Assembly: GCA_004557505.1 (NCBI GenBank)
Contig: SFGZ01000006.1
Location: 77,047 to 141,046 of the forward strand
Origin: Coriobacteriaceae bacterium
GTDB taxonomy: Bacteria > Actinomycetota > Coriobacteriia > Coriobacteriales > Atopobiaceae
Reading direction: 5' to 3'
Length of the DNA stretch: 64,000 nt
Position 1 is the stretch's first letter, and each line of letters opens with the position of its first letter. Shown one piece after another: positions 26,577 through 35,432 of this stretch. The position numbers and the translations under genes are program-made. The notes under the pieces are model-generated. The model was given only the letters and a program-made list of their open reading frames with translations, was not told the DNA's origin and searched no databases.

Positions 26577-27479
26577 ATGGCTCAACGCCTCATGCCGAAG
26601 AAGCAGCTCGAGAGGGTGGGGCTCACCCTCACCGGCGCGTGCGTGCTCCTCGTCGCCCTCGTCGTGGTCACGCTCATCCTCATGGTCGCCCAGCAGGGTC
26701 TCTCCGCCTTCCTTGTGGATGGCATCGACTTCCCAGCGTTCATCTCGGGCACGAGCTGGGTCCCCTCGGATGGCGTCTACGGCGCGCTCCCGCTGATCGT
26801 GACCTCCTTCGGGGTCATGCTCCTGGCAACGATCTTCACGCTGCCCGTCGCCCTCGGGAGCGCGATCTTTGTCGTGGAGGTCCGGCCCGGGTTCGGCCGC
26901 CGCGTCTTCCAGCCCCTGGTCGAGCTTCTGATGGGCATCCCCTCGGTCGTCTACGGCCTCATCGGCCTCACGGTGGTCAACGCGGCGATGCGCGCCGCCT
27001 TCGGCGAGGCCGCGGGGACCGGCGCGGGCATCCTCTCCGGCGGCATCGTGCTCGCCGTGATGATCCTCCCCACGGTCACGACGCTCTCGATCGACGGGCT
27101 CGCCGCCGTTCCCAACGAGTACCGCGAGGGCTCCTACGCCCTTGGCTGCACCCGCTGGCAGACGGTCTGGCACGTGGTCCTCAAGAGCGCCATGCCCTCT
27201 CTTATGACCGCCGTCATCCTCGGCATGACCCGAGCCTTTGGCGAGGCGCTCGCCGTGCAGATGGTCATCGGCGGCGTCGAGAAGGTCATGCCCGCCGGCC
27301 TCCTCTCTCCTGCGGCAACGCTCACCACGGCCCTCACCTCGGGCTTCTCGAACGCCGTCACGGGCTCCGTCCAGTACCACGCGCTCTGGGCGCTGGGCCT
27401 GCTCCTCATGGCGATGTCCCTGGCCTTCATCCTCGTCATCCACCTCATCGGCGCCAAGGGGGCGAAGAGCCGTGGCTAG
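26577..27479 (+). CDS. pstC: phosphate ABC transporter permease PstC
   Basis: A 300-residue membrane protein with six segments. LMGIPSVVYGLIGLTVVNAA and EYREGSYALGCTRWQTVWHV (coupling loop) are typical of PstC. With PstA it forms the phosphate channel energised by PstB. The ATG at 26577 follows AGAAAGG. Its end overlaps the pstA start by 8 bp. Confidence 0.92.
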   Translation: MAQRLMPKKQLERVGLTLTGACVLLVALVVVTLILMVAQQGLSAFLVDGIDFPAFISGTSWVPSDGVYGALPLIVTSFGVMLLATIFTLPVALGSAIFVVEVRPGFGRRVFQPLVELLMGIPSVVYGLIGLTVVNAAMRAAFGEAAGTGAGILSGGIVLAVMILPTVTTLSIDGLAAVPNEYREGSYALGCTRWQTVWHVVLKSAMPSLMTAVILGMTRAFGEALAVQMVIGGVEKVMPAGLLSPAATLTTALTSGFSNAVTGSVQYHALWALGLLLMAMSLAFILVIHLIGAKGAKSRG

Positions 27480-28419
27480 CGAGACCACTGCCGGTCTGGG
27501 CGGCAACGACCTCGGCGTCGACCTCGGCGATCACGTCAGGAGGATTGGCAGGCGGGACCGCGTGGCAACGGGCGTCCTCACCGCCATCGTTGCCTTCGTC
27601 ATCCTCCTCCTCGCATCCATCGTGGGCTTCATCCTCTTCAAGGGCCTGGGCCGCGCCCTCGCCCCGGGGTTTCTCACCACCTCGCCCCTGGCTGACGAGA
27701 ACCCCGGCATCTCGTCCGAGGTCTTCGACTCGTTCTACATGCTCCTGATCACGCTGCTCATCAGCGTGCCCATCTCGCTCGGCGGTGCCATCTTTCTCGT
27801 GGAATACGCCCCGGACACCTGGGTCACCAAGGCCGCGAGCACGGCCATCGAGACCCTCTCGAGCCTCCCCTCCATCGTCGTGGGCATGTTCGGCTCGCTC
27901 TTCTTCGTGGTCACGCTGGGCTGGGGCATCTCGATCATCGCGGGCGCCATGGCGCTCACGATGTTCAACATCCCCATCCTCGTCCGCGTGATCCAGCAGG
28001 CGCTCCACGACGTCCCCCGCTCGCAGCGCGACGCGGCCCTCGCCATGGGCCTCACCCGCTGGGAGACCACGCGCTACGTGCTGCTCCCGGCCGCCATGCC
28101 CGCCATCGTCACGGGCGTCGTGATATCGGCCGGCCGCGTCTTTGGCGAGGCGGCCGCGCTGATCTTCACCTCGGGCTCCGCCGCCGTTAACATCAACTTC
28201 GCAAGCGCCAACCTCGCGAGCCCGCGCAACCCCTGGAACGTGTTCAGGCCCGCCGAGACGCTTGCGGTCCACATCTGGAAGCTCAAGATGGAGCCCACCC
28301 CCGGCAACGACGAGATTGTGTGGGGCACCGCAGCCGTGCTCATCGTCTGCGTCCTGCTCTTCAACGTCCTGGCGCGAGTCCTGGGAAAGGCGCTTGCCAA
28401 GAAGATGACGAGCGAATGA
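27472..28419 (+). CDS. pstA: phosphate ABC transporter permease PstA
   Basis: A 315-residue membrane protein with six segments. SLPSIVVGMFGSLFFVVTLG and PRSQRDAALAMGLTRWETTR are PstA signatures. The GTG at 27472 is the likely start: it overlaps the pstC end by 8 bp, and the next residues lead into the first membrane segment after a hydrophilic tail of about 40 residues. The much longer open frame upstream lies within pstC. Confidence 0.9.
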   Translation: MASETTAGLGGNDLGVDLGDHVRRIGRRDRVATGVLTAIVAFVILLLASIVGFILFKGLGRALAPGFLTTSPLADENPGISSEVFDSFYMLLITLLISVPISLGGAIFLVEYAPDTWVTKAASTAIETLSSLPSIVVGMFGSLFFVVTLGWGISIIAGAMALTMFNIPILVRVIQQALHDVPRSQRDAALAMGLTRWETTRYVLLPAAMPAIVTGVVISAGRVFGEAAALIFTSGSAAVNINFASANLASPRNPWNVFRPAETLAVHIWKLKMEPTPGNDEIVWGTAAVLIVCVLLFNVLARVLGKALAKKMTSE

Positions 28420-28433
28420 TGGGGGGAAAGACG

Positions 28434-29219
28434 ATGGCACCCGCCACGGCCGCGCGCGACACGCTCCTCCACACCTCAGGCGTCACGGTCAGGTACGACT
28501 ACACGCACGAGGCGCTGCACCCAACCACGCTCGCCTTCGAGGCCGGCACGGTCACGGCGCTCATCGGCCCCTCTGGCTGCGGCAAGTCCACGTACCTGCG
28601 CTGCCTGAACCTCATGAACCGCGAGATCCCGCGCTGCGTGGTCGAGGGGGAGATCCGCTACCACGGCCACGACGTGAACACGCCTGACGAGAACCTCTTC
28701 GAGCTGCGCAAGTCGATCGGCATGGTGTTCCAGCAGCCCACGCCCTTCAGGAAGTCCATCCGCGAGAACATCCTCTTTGCGCCCAGGCGCCACGGCCGCA
28801 TCAAGGGCCGTGCGGAGGGAGACGAGCTGGTGGAGACGTCGCTTAGGCAGGCCGCCCTCTGGGACGAGGTCAAGGACAAGCTCGGCCAGAGCGGGCTCGG
28901 CCTCTCAGGCGGCCAGCAGCAGCGCCTGTGCATCGCCCGCACGCTTGCCATGAGGCCCGACGTGGTCCTCTTCGACGAGCCCTGCTCGGCGCTCGACCCC
29001 ATCTCCACCTACTCCATCGAGGAGACGATCAGGTCGATCGCCCAGGCGGGCATCTGCTGCGTCATCGTGACGCACAACATGGAGCAGGCCACGCGCGTCT
29101 CCGACCGCACCGCCTTCTTCTACGTTGGCGACATGGTCGAGACGGGAGCGACCAAGCGGATCTTCTCGGCGCCCAAGGACCAGCGGCTTGCCGACTACCT
29201 GTCCGGGCGCTTCGGCTAA
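28434..29219 (+). CDS. pstB1: phosphate ABC transporter ATPase PstB (copy 1)
   Basis: A 261-residue ATPase: Walker A GPSGCGKST, signature LSGGQQQRLCIARTLA, Walker B VVLFDEPCSALDP, switch region VIVTHNMEQATRVSDR. MFQQPTPFRKSIRENI-type sequence marks PstB. The ATG at 28434 has GGGGGGAAAG upstream; an ATG at 28416 that overlaps the pstA stop is an alternative. An 86-nt block (28851-28936) around the signature is identical to the second pstB. Confidence 0.9.
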   Translation: MAPATAARDTLLHTSGVTVRYDYTHEALHPTTLAFEAGTVTALIGPSGCGKSTYLRCLNLMNREIPRCVVEGEIRYHGHDVNTPDENLFELRKSIGMVFQQPTPFRKSIRENILFAPRRHGRIKGRAEGDELVETSLRQAALWDEVKDKLGQSGLGLSGGQQQRLCIARTLAMRPDVVLFDEPCSALDPISTYSIEETIRSIAQAGICCVIVTHNMEQATRVSDRTAFFYVGDMVETGATKRIFSAPKDQRLADYLSGRFG

Positions 29220-29230
29220 TGGAGCTGATG

Positions 29231-30025
29231 ATGGAGAAAGAGTTCACGCAGGCGCAGCACAGGAGCGTGGAGGACGCGCCCCCCGTCATCTCCGTGAAGC
29301 GCTTCAGCCTTTGGTACACGGACTTCCAGGCGCTCAAGGACATCTCCCTGGACATCCCCGAGCATCGCGCGATGGCCTTCATCGGGCCCTCGGGCTGCGG
29401 AAAGTCGACCCTCCTGCGCGCGTTCAACAGGATGTGCGACTTCGTCGAGGGCGTGCGCACCGAGGGGCGGATCGAGTTCAGGGGCGACGACATCCTCAAG
29501 ACCGACGCCAACGCCCTCCGCGTACACGTGGGCATGGTGTTCCAGCACCCCAACCCGTTCCCCATGAGCATCCGCGAGAACGTCCTGTACGGGCCGGCGC
29601 GCATGAAGCGCCTCTCGCGCGGCGAAAGGGACGAGATCGTGGAGCGCTGCCTCACCCGCGCCGCCCTCTGGGACGAGGTCAAGGACAAGCTCGGCCAGAG
29701 CGGGCTCGGCCTCTCAGGCGGCCAGCAGCAGCGCCTGTGCATCGCGCGGGCCCTGGCGACCAGCCCCAGCGTCCTGCTCATGGACGAGCCCACGAGCGCC
29801 CTCGACCCCATCTCCACCTCGGTGGTGGAGGAGCTCATGGTGGAGCTCTCCCGCGACCACACGGTCGTGGTCGTGACGCATAATATGCAGCAGGCGGCGC
29901 GCGTGGCCGACAAGACCGCCTTCTTCTACCTGGGCCAGCTCATAGAAGCTGCCCCCACGGCAGAGCTCTTCTCCAACCCGCGCGAGACCCGCACGCAGGA
30001 ATACCTCTCAGGGAGGTTCAGCTAA
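29231..30025 (+). CDS. pstB2: phosphate ABC transporter ATPase PstB (copy 2)
   Basis: A 264-residue paralogue of the preceding ATPase, with Walker A GPSGCGKST, signature LSGGQQQRLCIARALA and Walker B VLLMDEPTSALDP. Two PstB subunits in one operon occur in several Gram-positive bacteria and could form homo- or heterodimers. The ATG at 29231 has GGAG six bases upstream; the ATG at 29219, overlapping the previous stop as TAATG, is also possible. The stop codon overlaps the phoU start (TAATG). Confidence 0.9.
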   Translation: MEKEFTQAQHRSVEDAPPVISVKRFSLWYTDFQALKDISLDIPEHRAMAFIGPSGCGKSTLLRAFNRMCDFVEGVRTEGRIEFRGDDILKTDANALRVHVGMVFQHPNPFPMSIRENVLYGPARMKRLSRGERDEIVERCLTRAALWDEVKDKLGQSGLGLSGGQQQRLCIARALATSPSVLLMDEPTSALDPISTSVVEELMVELSRDHTVVVVTHNMQQAARVADKTAFFYLGQLIEAAPTAELFSNPRETRTQEYLSGRFS

Positions 30026-30714
30026 TGACCATCCAGACCCGCTCCAAGCTCACCGCACAGCTCGCCGACATCGAGGACCTGCTTGTCCGTTTCAAGGACA
30101 AGTGCGCGTCCGACGTGCGCGCCACCGGGCTTGCGGCCACCGGCGACAAGGGCGCCCAGGAGGGGCTCGCCCGCGGCCGCAAGGCCGAGGACCGCCTGCG
30201 CTCCTCGATCGAGTCCTCCTGCCTTGACGTGCTCCTCCTGCAACAGCCGCTCATCGGTGACGACATGCGCTTTGTCACCGGCGCCTTCAGGATCGTGTCC
30301 GACCTCTCCCACATCGACGGCATGACGCGCGACGCGAGCTTCCTCGTGACCGAGGTCCCCGAGAAGGCGACGTCCAAGTTCGGCGCGGAGTTCGCCGAGA
30401 TGGCAGACGTCACCGCCAAGATGGTGGAGAAGGCCACCGACGCCTTCTGCGGCTCCGACACCGAGGCCGCCCGGCAGGTCATCGCCGACGACGCCGCGGT
30501 CAACCTCATCTACGACGACGTCACCAGCAAGCTCGTGAGGCAGATCCGCGACGGCAAGTCCTCCGCCCGCTACCTGCCCGAGGTCCTCATGGTGGCCAAG
30601 TACTTCGAGCGCATCGGCGACCTTGCCAAGCGCATCGCCTCCTGGGCCATCTTCCGCGTGACGGGCGAGCACGTGACCGAGAAGGGCATCGACCCCATCC
30701 CAACCGAAGACTAG
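30025..30714 (+). CDS. phoU: phosphate signalling protein PhoU
   Basis: A 229-residue all-helical protein with two PhoU repeats; VLLLQQPLIGDDMRFVTGAF and YLPEVLMVAKYFERIGDLAK are the two E/DxxxD-bearing metal-site helices. PhoU links the Pst transporter to the PhoR kinase and lowers signalling when phosphate is ample. The ATG at 30025 overlaps the pstB2 stop and has GGGAGG. The regulator and kinase genes follow directly. Confidence 0.93.
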   Translation: MTIQTRSKLTAQLADIEDLLVRFKDKCASDVRATGLAATGDKGAQEGLARGRKAEDRLRSSIESSCLDVLLLQQPLIGDDMRFVTGAFRIVSDLSHIDGMTRDASFLVTEVPEKATSKFGAEFAEMADVTAKMVEKATDAFCGSDTEAARQVIADDAAVNLIYDDVTSKLVRQIRDGKSSARYLPEVLMVAKYFERIGDLAKRIASWAIFRVTGEHVTEKGIDPIPTED

Positions 30715-30758
30715 ACTCTTTTGTTGGCAGTGCGGCGAGGGAAGGGTGGGGCTAGGCG

Positions 30759-31469
30759 ATGCCAGAGAAGGCGGCACCGGTCTCGGGCGTGGTGTACTAC
30801 GTCGAGGACGACAAGAACATACGCGAGCTCACGGTCTATGCGCTCCGCCAGGCGGGGCTCGACGCGGTCGGGTGCGACGGCGACGCCGAGTTCAGGCGCC
30901 TGTGCGCCGAGAGGAGGCCCGACGCCGTCCTCCTCGACATCATGCTCCCCGACGCGGACGGCCTGGACATCCTCGCGCGCATCAGGCACACCCCGGGCAT
31001 CACCCGGGTTCCCGTGATGATGCTCACGGCGAAGGACTCCGAGCTCGACAAGGTGCGGGCCCTCGACGGCGGCGCCGACGACTATCTCTCAAAGCCCTTC
31101 GGCATGATGGAGCTCGTGAGCCGCACGCGCGCGCTCCTCAGGCGCGCCGGCCGCTCCTCAGACGGCGTGCCCGAGCGCAAGGCGCTCTTGGTCGAGAACC
31201 TCACGCTCTGGCCGGATCGCCGCGAGGCGACCATCGACGGCGGGCCCCTGTCGCTCACCATGCGCGAATTCGACCTGCTCGAGTTCCTCATGAGGAGCCC
31301 GGGCGTGGTGTTCTCGCGCGAGACCCTGCTCCAGCGCGTCTGGGGCTGGGACTTCGATGGCGGTTCCCGCACCGTTGACGTTCACGTGCAGCAGATCCGC
31401 GCCAAGCTCGGTGACTCCTCCGACCTCATCGAGACCGTCCGCGGCGTCGGCTACCGCATGCGCGGGTAG
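30759..31469 (+). CDS. phoP: response regulator, PhoP/PhoB-like (OmpR family)
   Basis: A 236-residue regulator. The receiver has YYVEDDKNIRELT, the phosphoacceptor D60 in AVLLDIMLPD, MMLTAKDSE and LSKPFG. The C-terminal winged helix has REFDLLEFLMRSPGVVFSRE and DVHVQQIRAKLGD. Its place after phoU and before a kinase gene makes it the phosphate-starvation regulator. It should bind the repeat upstream of pstS when phosphorylated. Confidence 0.9.
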   Translation: MPEKAAPVSGVVYYVEDDKNIRELTVYALRQAGLDAVGCDGDAEFRRLCAERRPDAVLLDIMLPDADGLDILARIRHTPGITRVPVMMLTAKDSELDKVRALDGGADDYLSKPFGMMELVSRTRALLRRAGRSSDGVPERKALLVENLTLWPDRREATIDGGPLSLTMREFDLLEFLMRSPGVVFSRETLLQRVWGWDFDGGSRTVDVHVQQIRAKLGDSSDLIETVRGVGYRMRG

Positions 31470-31478
31470 GCGAGGCCT

Positions 31479-32882
31479 GTGGGGAGGGGAGGCAGGGGAG
31501 GCGAGGGCACGGCGCACTCGCTGCGCAGGAGCGTCTTTGTGTCGTTTGCCGTCTCGTGCTCCGTCGTCGCGGCGGTCCTGCTCCTCACGCTCTCCATGTT
31601 CTATCGGTCGTCGGTCCTGAACGACGCGAAGGGCATGCTCGCGCGCGAGTGCGCGAGCGTCGCCGCGTCGATCGGAGATGGGGGAGGCGCGGCAGACGAG
31701 ATCGGCCTCCTCTCGTCCATAGACTTTGGCGAGGAGCGAGCGACGCTCGTCGCGCCCGACGGGACGGTGCTCTATGACTCCCTGGCGGACGCCGCAACGC
31801 TCGAGAACCACGCCGGCCGCCCGGAGGTCGCCGAGGCCTTCCAGACAGGCGAGGGGGAGTCCGACCGCGCCTCCGACACCCTGGGGTACGTGAGCCTCTA
31901 CCATGCAAGGCGACTTCCATCCGGCGACGTGGTGCGCCTGGGGCTCGACCGAAGCAGCGTGGGCCGCGTCGTTGGCCAGGGCCTGTTCCTCATGGTCATC
32001 GTCGTGGGGTGCCTGGTCGTCGTGGCATGGTTCGTCTCGCGGGTCATCGCCAGCCGCCTGGTTCGGCCCATCCTCGAGATCGATCCCGAGGCAGAGGATG
32101 CAAAGGCGCCCTACGTCGAGCTCGAGCCGCTGGTCTCGCGCCTGAACGAGCAGCATCACGACATCATCGAGCGCATGGACCAGGTCCAGAGCGCCGACGA
32201 CATGCGCCGGGAGTTCACCGCCAACGTGACGCACGAGCTCAAGACGCCCATCGCCGCCATCTCCGGTGCCTCCGAGCTCATCCGCGACGGCATCGTGCGC
32301 CCCGAGGACATCCCCAACTTCGCAGGCCGCATCTATGACGACGCGCAGCGCCTCTCGGCACTGGTGAGCGACATCCTCACGCTCTCGAAGCTCGACGAGA
32401 CCGAGCGGACGCGGGACCGCCAGATGTTCGGAAGCGTCGAGGACATCGACCTGCTCTCCGTCGCCTCGGACGTCTGCCAGCGCTACGGGCAGCGCGCCCG
32501 CGACGCCGGTGTGAGGCTCAGGCTCGATGGTGTCTCCACCACCATTCGGGGCAACGCGCGTCTGCTCGACGAGATGGTGGGCAACCTCGTCTCCAACTCC
32601 ATCCGCTACAACCGCCAGGGCGGCAGCGTCTTCGTGTGGGTCCTGCCGCAGGCAGGCAAGCCCTGCGTGCGCGTGAGCGACACCGGCATCGGCATCCCGC
32701 AGGAGGACCAGGCCAAGGTGTTCGAGCGCTTCTATCGCGTCGACAAGGGGCGCAGCCGCGAGAGGGGCGGCACCGGGCTGGGGCTTGCCATCGTGAAGCA
32801 CGCGGTGGCCTTCCACGACGCCACCATCGACCTCAAGAGCGAGCTGGGCAAGGGCACCCAGATCACCGTGACGTTCCCGTGA
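31479..32882 (+). CDS. phoR: sensor histidine kinase, PhoR-like
   Basis: A 467-residue kinase. A membrane segment near residues 20-42 is followed by an extracytoplasmic part (about 45-160), a second segment (about 163-190), then the H-box FTANVTHELKTPIAAI with H252, an N-box MVGNLVSNSIRYN and G-boxes DTGIGIP and GGTGLGLAIV. It should phosphorylate the regulator encoded just upstream. The start is taken as GTG 31479, but the G-rich sequence there makes it uncertain. Confidence 0.88.
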   Translation: MGRGGRGGEGTAHSLRRSVFVSFAVSCSVVAAVLLLTLSMFYRSSVLNDAKGMLARECASVAASIGDGGGAADEIGLLSSIDFGEERATLVAPDGTVLYDSLADAATLENHAGRPEVAEAFQTGEGESDRASDTLGYVSLYHARRLPSGDVVRLGLDRSSVGRVVGQGLFLMVIVVGCLVVVAWFVSRVIASRLVRPILEIDPEAEDAKAPYVELEPLVSRLNEQHHDIIERMDQVQSADDMRREFTANVTHELKTPIAAISGASELIRDGIVRPEDIPNFAGRIYDDAQRLSALVSDILTLSKLDETERTRDRQMFGSVEDIDLLSVASDVCQRYGQRARDAGVRLRLDGVSTTIRGNARLLDEMVGNLVSNSIRYNRQGGSVFVWVLPQAGKPCVRVSDTGIGIPQEDQAKVFERFYRVDKGRSRERGGTGLGLAIVKHAVAFHDATIDLKSELGKGTQITVTFP

Positions 32883-32903
32883 GGCAGGGGCCGTCCTGCC
32901 GTC

Positions 32904-33830
32904 TCACCCTCGCCTCACCGTCGTCCCGTGCTCGCTTGCGCGCAGCGTGCGAACCCAGAGCTGCGGCATCGCGGCGCCCGCCGCGCCCGCGACGCTCGCG
33001 GCGCGCTCGTCGCCATCGGCGATTGCCACCATGGTCGCGCCAGAGCCAGAGATGAGGAACGCGCACGCGCCGTTCTCGTTGGCAACGTCGCGCAGCATCT
33101 GGTAGTCGGGGATGAGGGGCGCGCGGTACGGCTCGTGGATCCTGTCGTGGCAGCAGGCGCGAATGGCGCCGGCGTCGCCCTTGGCCATGGCGCTCACCAT
33201 GGCGAGGCAGCGGCCCACCTGCCACGAGACGGTGCTGGTGGGGACCATGGCGGGAAGCGCGCGCCGCGCGTCGCGCGTGAGGACGCGGTAGGGGGGCGCC
33301 ATGCAGACGAAGCGCAGGTTGTCGGCAACCACCCAGCGCGTGGTGACCGTCGACGACCCTTCGACGTAGGAGCTCACGAGCCCGCCCATGACGGCGGGGG
33401 CGACGTTGTCGGGGTGCCCCTCGATGGCGGTGGCGAGCGAAAGCGTGCGCTCGCGGTCGAGCGGCAGGCCGGCGAGGGCCTGCGCCGCCGCGATGCCCGC
33501 CACCACGCAGGTCGAGCTGGAGCCAAGCCCGCCGGCGGCGGGGATGGCGCAGGACTCCGTGATGTGGAGCGGGCGTGCCTCAAGGCCAAACTCCCTGCAT
33601 CCGCAGAGGTACGAGGTCCACACCAAGTTGTCCTCGCCGGCAAGCTCGCTCACGCAGCCGTCTATCCTCAGGGTGTCTGCCGGCTCGAAGGCAAACTCGG
33701 CGGCAAGGTCGAGCGCAAGCCCCAGCACGTCGAAGCCAACGCCCAGGTTCGCCGAGGTCGCGGGCACGCTCACGCGCACGGCGCCGGCCGCGGCGCCCTT
33801 GGCCCCCCGTCCCCCCTCGGCCGCGCTCAC
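32904..33830 (-). CDS. thrB: homoserine kinase
   Basis: A 308-residue GHMP kinase: VPATSANLGVGFDVLGLALD at the start, ATP loop PAAGGLGSSSTCVVAGIAAA, and late motif AFLISGSGATMVA. It phosphorylates L-homoserine to O-phosphohomoserine, the substrate of threonine synthase encoded upstream. The GTG at 33830 overlaps the thrC stop (GTGA) and has AAGGG seven bases before; a GTG at 33848 is possible but less well placed. Confidence 0.93.
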   Translation of the reverse strand: MSAAEGGRGAKGAAAGAVRVSVPATSANLGVGFDVLGLALDLAAEFAFEPADTLRIDGCVSELAGEDNLVWTSYLCGCREFGLEARPLHITESCAIPAAGGLGSSSTCVVAGIAAAQALAGLPLDRERTLSLATAIEGHPDNVAPAVMGGLVSSYVEGSSTVTTRWVVADNLRFVCMAPPYRVLTRDARRALPAMVPTSTVSWQVGRCLAMVSAMAKGDAGAIRACCHDRIHEPYRAPLIPDYQMLRDVANENGACAFLISGSGATMVAIADGDERAASVAGAAGAAMPQLWVRTLRASEHGTTVRRG

Positions 33831-35311
33831 AGGAAGACCCTTGCGCACGCGGACTCCACGAAGGCGCCCATCTTGTCACGGTCGCAGACGTCGTCGTGGA
33901 GGCTCTCGGCATCGCGCAGGCTCGAGAGCTGCACGGGCGCCGTGGTGCCGGTGACGTGCTCGAGCGAGTCCATGCTCGCAAAGCCGTTCATGCCCGAGGC
34001 GTCGATGCCCAAGGCCCCCAGGACGTCTGCGGGGAACTTGTAGGGGCTTGCCGTGGAGAGGCACACCCGTGCCGAGCCGTCCTCGTCCAGCGCGTCCATG
34101 ACGTGCTTCGCGACGGCCGTGTGTGGGTCGATGAGCCTGTGGCATCCCTCCCAGGTGGCGAGGATCGTCTCGCGCGCCATCCCGTCGTCCGCGCGGCCGC
34201 AGCCAAAGGTCTCCTGGATGCTGGCGAGAAGCGCCGGCGGCACGGTGTAGGCGCCCCTCTCGGCGAGGTCGGCCATGAGGGACGCTACGAGCTCGACGTC
34301 CCCGCTGGAGGCGAAGTAGAGCAGGCGCTCGAGGTTGGAGGAGACCAGGATGTCCATGGAGGGCGAGATGGTCTTCACAAACGGGCGGCGCCTGTCGTAG
34401 GTCCCCGTGGTGAGAAAGTCGGTGAGCACGTCGTTGGCGTTGGAGGCCACGACCAGCTTGCGCACGGGCAGGCCCATGCGCTTGGCGTAGTAGCCGGCCA
34501 GCACGTCGCCAAAGTTGCCCGTGGGGACGACGTAGGTGACCTCGCCGCCCGGGGCGACGGCTCCTGCGCGCACCAGCTGCGCGTAGGAGTCGAAGTAGTA
34601 CGTCACCTGCGGCGCGAGGCGGCCGACGTTGATGGAGTTCGCGCTCGAGAGCACCACGTTGCGCGCGGAGAGCCGCCCGGCGAGGTCGTGGTCGGAGAAG
34701 ATGCGCTTCACCTCGGACTGCGCGTCGTCGAAGTTGCCGCGTATGGCGCAGACCGCCACGTTGCCGCCGACCTGCGTGACCATCTGGAGGTGCTGGATGT
34801 CGGACACCTTGCCCCAGGGGTAGAAGACGCAGACGCCCGTGTGCGGGACGCCCGAGAAGCCATCGAGCGCCGCCTTGCCGGTGTCGCCCGAGGTGGCCGT
34901 CACGATCATCACGTCACGGCCGTCGCCCTCGCGCGCGACGCCCATGAGCTGCGGCAGCATCTGCAGTGCCACGTCCTTGAAGGCGCAGGTGGGCCCGTGG
35001 AAGAGCTCGAGGAGCCAGTCGGAGCCAAGCGGCGTCACGGGACACACCTCGGGGGCGTCCCACTGGGCGCCGTATGCCGCGCTCACGCAATCGGCGAGCT
35101 CGCCTGCCGTGTAGTCGGGAAGGAGCGCTCCAAGCACGCGCCCTGCCGTCTGGGCGAAGCTGCCGGCGCACACCTGGGCGAGGTCGAGCCGCTCCGAGCC
35201 AAGGGCGTCGGAGACGTAGAGGCCCCCATCGGGTGCCAGGCCGGCGAGAATTGCTTGCTTGCTTGTTACCAATTCCCCATGTGAGCGGGTGCTGTGGTAG
35301 AACGTTTCCAC
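33827..35311 (-). CDS. thrC: threonine synthase
   Basis: A 494-residue PLP enzyme. FYHSTRSHGELVTSKQAILA opens the protein; FHGPTCAFKDVALQMLPQLM holds the PLP-binding lysine; VTATSGDTGKAALDGF binds the cofactor phosphate. It converts O-phosphohomoserine to threonine. The start is GTG 35311 with AAGGAG upstream. It is divergent from hom and overlaps thrB by 4 bp, so thrC-thrB form one operon. Confidence 0.94.
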   Translation of the reverse strand: METFYHSTRSHGELVTSKQAILAGLAPDGGLYVSDALGSERLDLAQVCAGSFAQTAGRVLGALLPDYTAGELADCVSAAYGAQWDAPEVCPVTPLGSDWLLELFHGPTCAFKDVALQMLPQLMGVAREGDGRDVMIVTATSGDTGKAALDGFSGVPHTGVCVFYPWGKVSDIQHLQMVTQVGGNVAVCAIRGNFDDAQSEVKRIFSDHDLAGRLSARNVVLSSANSINVGRLAPQVTYYFDSYAQLVRAGAVAPGGEVTYVVPTGNFGDVLAGYYAKRMGLPVRKLVVASNANDVLTDFLTTGTYDRRRPFVKTISPSMDILVSSNLERLLYFASSGDVELVASLMADLAERGAYTVPPALLASIQETFGCGRADDGMARETILATWEGCHRLIDPHTAVAKHVMDALDEDGSARVCLSTASPYKFPADVLGALGIDASGMNGFASMDSLEHVTGTTAPVQLSSLRDAESLHDDVCDRDKMGAFVESACARVFL

Positions 35312-35356
35312 GGTCGGCTCCTTGCGTCGTTACGGCCCTGCATCGTGTCCAGCACG

Positions 35357-35362
35357 TATGAT
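35357..35362 (+). promoter_or_regulatory. probable -10 element of the hom-lysC-asd operon
   Basis: TATGAT lies 71 bp before the hom start in the 121-bp space between divergent thrC and hom. The -35 match is poor. No leader peptide or T-box-like sequence was recognised. Confidence 0.35.
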
Positions 35363-35432
35363 AGCTGGTACCACGCATGGCCGTGCGGCGCACGGCAGGC
35401 GCCGACACACAGTTGAAAGAGATTGGAAGCCG

